Assembly (NCBI GenBank): GCA_963677915.2
Contig: CAXXGE010000021.1
Location: 62,001 to 126,000, forward strand
Direction: 5' to 3'
DNA length: 64,000 nucleotides
DNA from: G963677915 sp963677915
Lineage (GTDB): Bacteria > Bacillota > Clostridia > Lachnospirales > Vallitaleaceae
Made by a program: the position numbers and the translations under genes
Notes under the pieces: model-generated
What the model saw: only the letters and a program-made list of their open reading frames with translations
Told to the model about the DNA's origin: nothing
The model's database searches: none
In this document: one piece after another, positions 62,840 through 64,000 of the stretch
Layout: the number at the start of each line of letters is the position of its first letter
How positions within the stretch are numbered: the stretch's first letter is position 1

Positions 62840-62922
62840 TATGTACAATGGCGTACGTATGTTAGCAATGGTGCTGCGAATAAAGCGTGGGATTCCACGC
62901 CTTTTTTTGTGGCGCCTTTTTT
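62840..62922 (+). promoter_or_regulatory. amt leader: two hexaloop hairpins (ANTAR-type) competing with a terminator
   Basis: P1 (62840-62859) has stem TATGTAC/GTACGTA and loop AATGGC. P2 (62863-62876) has stem TAGC/GCTG and loop AATGGT. Both loops have six bases with A first and G fourth, the ANTAR-target rule. GGTGCTGC (62870-62877), which is P2's loop end and 3' arm, can instead pair with GTGGCGCC (62909-62916), enclosing the GCGTGG/CCACGC hairpin and followed by T6: a terminator that excludes P2. The layout is promoter, P1, P2, terminator, gene. Confidence 0.75.
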
Positions 62923-62970
62923 GCTTTTACCGCGATACTGACTCACCATCAACAAACAAAGGAGTTTGAG

Positions 62971-64000
62971 ATGAACGCAAATGATGTATTATTTCTATTG
63001 ATCGGCGCAGTGATGATTCTGTCCATGCATGCAGGATTCGCCTTTCTCGAAGCTGGAACTGTCAACAAGAAAAACGAAGTCAACGCATTCAACAAAATTA
63101 TTTTCGACTGGTCCGTGGTAACCGTGGTCTATTTCCTCATTGGATATCCGCTGTCCTATGGTAAGTTTCTCTATATGGATCTGCCGCAGTATGCTGGGAG
63201 CAATGGAATGGAGCTTGTCAGGTTCTTCTTCCTGGTTGGTTTTGCCGCTTGTATTCCGGCCATCATTTCCGGCGGTGTCGCAGGCAGAATGAAATTCTAT
63301 GCACAGACGCTGGCGGGTGTCGGCCTTGCAGCTGTTATCTATCCGTTTTTTGAAAGCCTTGTATGGGGAAAAAACCCATTCATGGGTCAGGAAGGCAGCC
63401 TTTTTGAATCCCTGTTCGGAGGCGTTTTCCACGATTTCGCAGGTTCTGTCGTTGTCCACTCCATCGGAGGATGGATCGCCCTTCCGGCCATCATTTTGCT
63501 GGGAGCCAGAAAAGGACGCTATAAAGGACACCTGAATCTTCACCCTAACAATATATCCCACCTGGTGCTTGGAAGCTGGATTCTCGTCGTCGGCTGGTTC
63601 GGTTTCAATGTCATGAGCGCACAGAGCGCTGAAGGGATTTCAGGACTCGTTGCAATCAACTCGCTTATGGCTATGGTCGGCGGAACGATTGCAGGACTGC
63701 TTTTCTCCAAGAACGACGTTGGTTTTACCCACAACGGCGCCCTGGCAGGTCTTATCGCAATCTGTGCAGGTTCCGATGTCGTGCATCCTCTGGCGGCCCT
63801 TTTCATCGGCGCTGTCGCAGGCATTATCTTCGTCCTGATGTTTACGTATGAAACTACTAAGATGAAGATCGACGATGTGCTTGGCGTATGGCCGCTTCAC
63901 GGCATCAACGGCACATGGGGCGGTATCGCAGCTGGCATCTTCGGACACAAATCACTCGGTGCTGTCAGCGACCTGAATTTCATGGCTCAGCTGGCTGGTT
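62971..64000 (+). CDS. amt: Ammonium transporter Amt (partial, runs off the window)
   Basis: 343 codons visible, no stop before the window edge. Membrane segments and Amt hallmarks: SMHAGFAFLEAGTVNKKNEV, SGGVAGRMKFYAQT, DFAGSVVVHSIGGWIALPAI, the twin pore His in VVHSIGGW and PLHGINGTWGG, and GSWILVVGWFGFNVMSAQ. It takes up ammonium and often works with a GlnK, which may lie beyond the edge. AAAGGAG lies seven bases before ATG 62971. Controlled by the leader directly upstream. Confidence 0.93.
   Translation, partial: MNANDVLFLLIGAVMILSMHAGFAFLEAGTVNKKNEVNAFNKIIFDWSVVTVVYFLIGYPLSYGKFLYMDLPQYAGSNGMELVRFFFLVGFAACIPAIISGGVAGRMKFYAQTLAGVGLAAVIYPFFESLVWGKNPFMGQEGSLFESLFGGVFHDFAGSVVVHSIGGWIALPAIILLGARKGRYKGHLNLHPNNISHLVLGSWILVVGWFGFNVMSAQSAEGISGLVAINSLMAMVGGTIAGLLFSKNDVGFTHNGALAGLIAICAGSDVVHPLAALFIGAVAGIIFVLMFTYETTKMKIDDVLGVWPLHGINGTWGGIAAGIFGHKSLGAVSDLNFMAQLAG

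Noticed and set aside
1..64000. tRNA or rRNA genes and a replication origin
   Set aside because: No cloverleaf with a TTCRANNC arm, rRNA-like block or DnaA-box cluster was found on reading both strands.

Overview
The window reads as the chromosome of an anaerobic, diazotrophic Clostridia-type Firmicute. The signs are consensus AGGAGG ribosome sites, tight operons with ATGA overlaps, a clostridial-type nif cluster (nifH-I1-I2-D-K-E-N-B-ferredoxin-V), remnants of an F-type ATPase whose c subunit matches the Na+ type, two TRAP transport operons and a c-di-GMP-I riboswitch. The genus cannot be named from sequence reading alone.

Layout. 1-4.6 kb: a sugar (polyol/inositol-like) uptake and oxidation operon in decay. 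The binding protein, one TIM-barrel isomerase, the Gfo/Idh oxidoreductase and the LacI regulator carry frameshifts, stops or deletions; one isomerase is intact. 4.6-9.9 kb: a small membrane protein, a damaged YesM-type kinase, a wrecked DDE transposase, an intact YhcH-family gene and a KDPG aldolase stub. 10.5-13.5 kb: three sugar-acid enzymes (enolase-superfamily dehydratase, zinc dehydrogenase, gluconate 5-dehydrogenase-like SDR). 13.7-32.3 kb: two parallel modules, each a 777-residue membrane AraC regulator coupled to a companion TRAP-type binding protein and followed by a complete TRAP transporter (dctPQM). Between them lies a CoA-transferase/enoyl-CoA hydratase operon, and an IclR regulator closes the region. 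32.4-36.4 kb: an ATP synthase operon collapsed to about 1.9 kb and fused to a truncated trkA, then an intact trkH. 36.4-43.8 kb: zincin-like peptidase, MATE exporter, DUF3160 lipoprotein, a c-di-GMP-controlled SLH/M15 surface protein and threonine ammonia-lyase.

44.1-57.5 kb is the nitrogen-fixation island: nifH I1 I2 D K, a nested palindrome, nifE N B, 2Fe-2S ferredoxin and a 3'-truncated nifV convergent with modCBA, then an AnfO-like gene divergent from mod. 57.6-64 kb: an unknown conserved-looking gene, a DODA-type dioxygenase, corA, an IS1634-like insertion sequence bounded by a 275-bp direct duplication, and an ammonium transporter that runs off the window.

How it works together. Molybdate import (ModABC), cofactor assembly (NifB, NifEN, NifV), nitrogenase (NifHDK), its PII-type switch (NifI1/I2) and ammonium uptake (Amt) form one nitrogen regulon. 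The leaders of nifH and amt both carry two short hairpins with six-base loops that compete with a terminator, the layout of ANTAR-protein antitermination. The IS next to amt duplicated exactly the piece holding the corA 3' end and the amt promoter, so both neighbours survived. The twin AraC/companion-binding-protein/TRAP modules are the best candidate for a little-described sensing arrangement. Many genes outside the nif and TRAP regions are broken, so this genome or strain is losing accessory sugar and ATPase functions, unless the single-base lesions are assembly errors.
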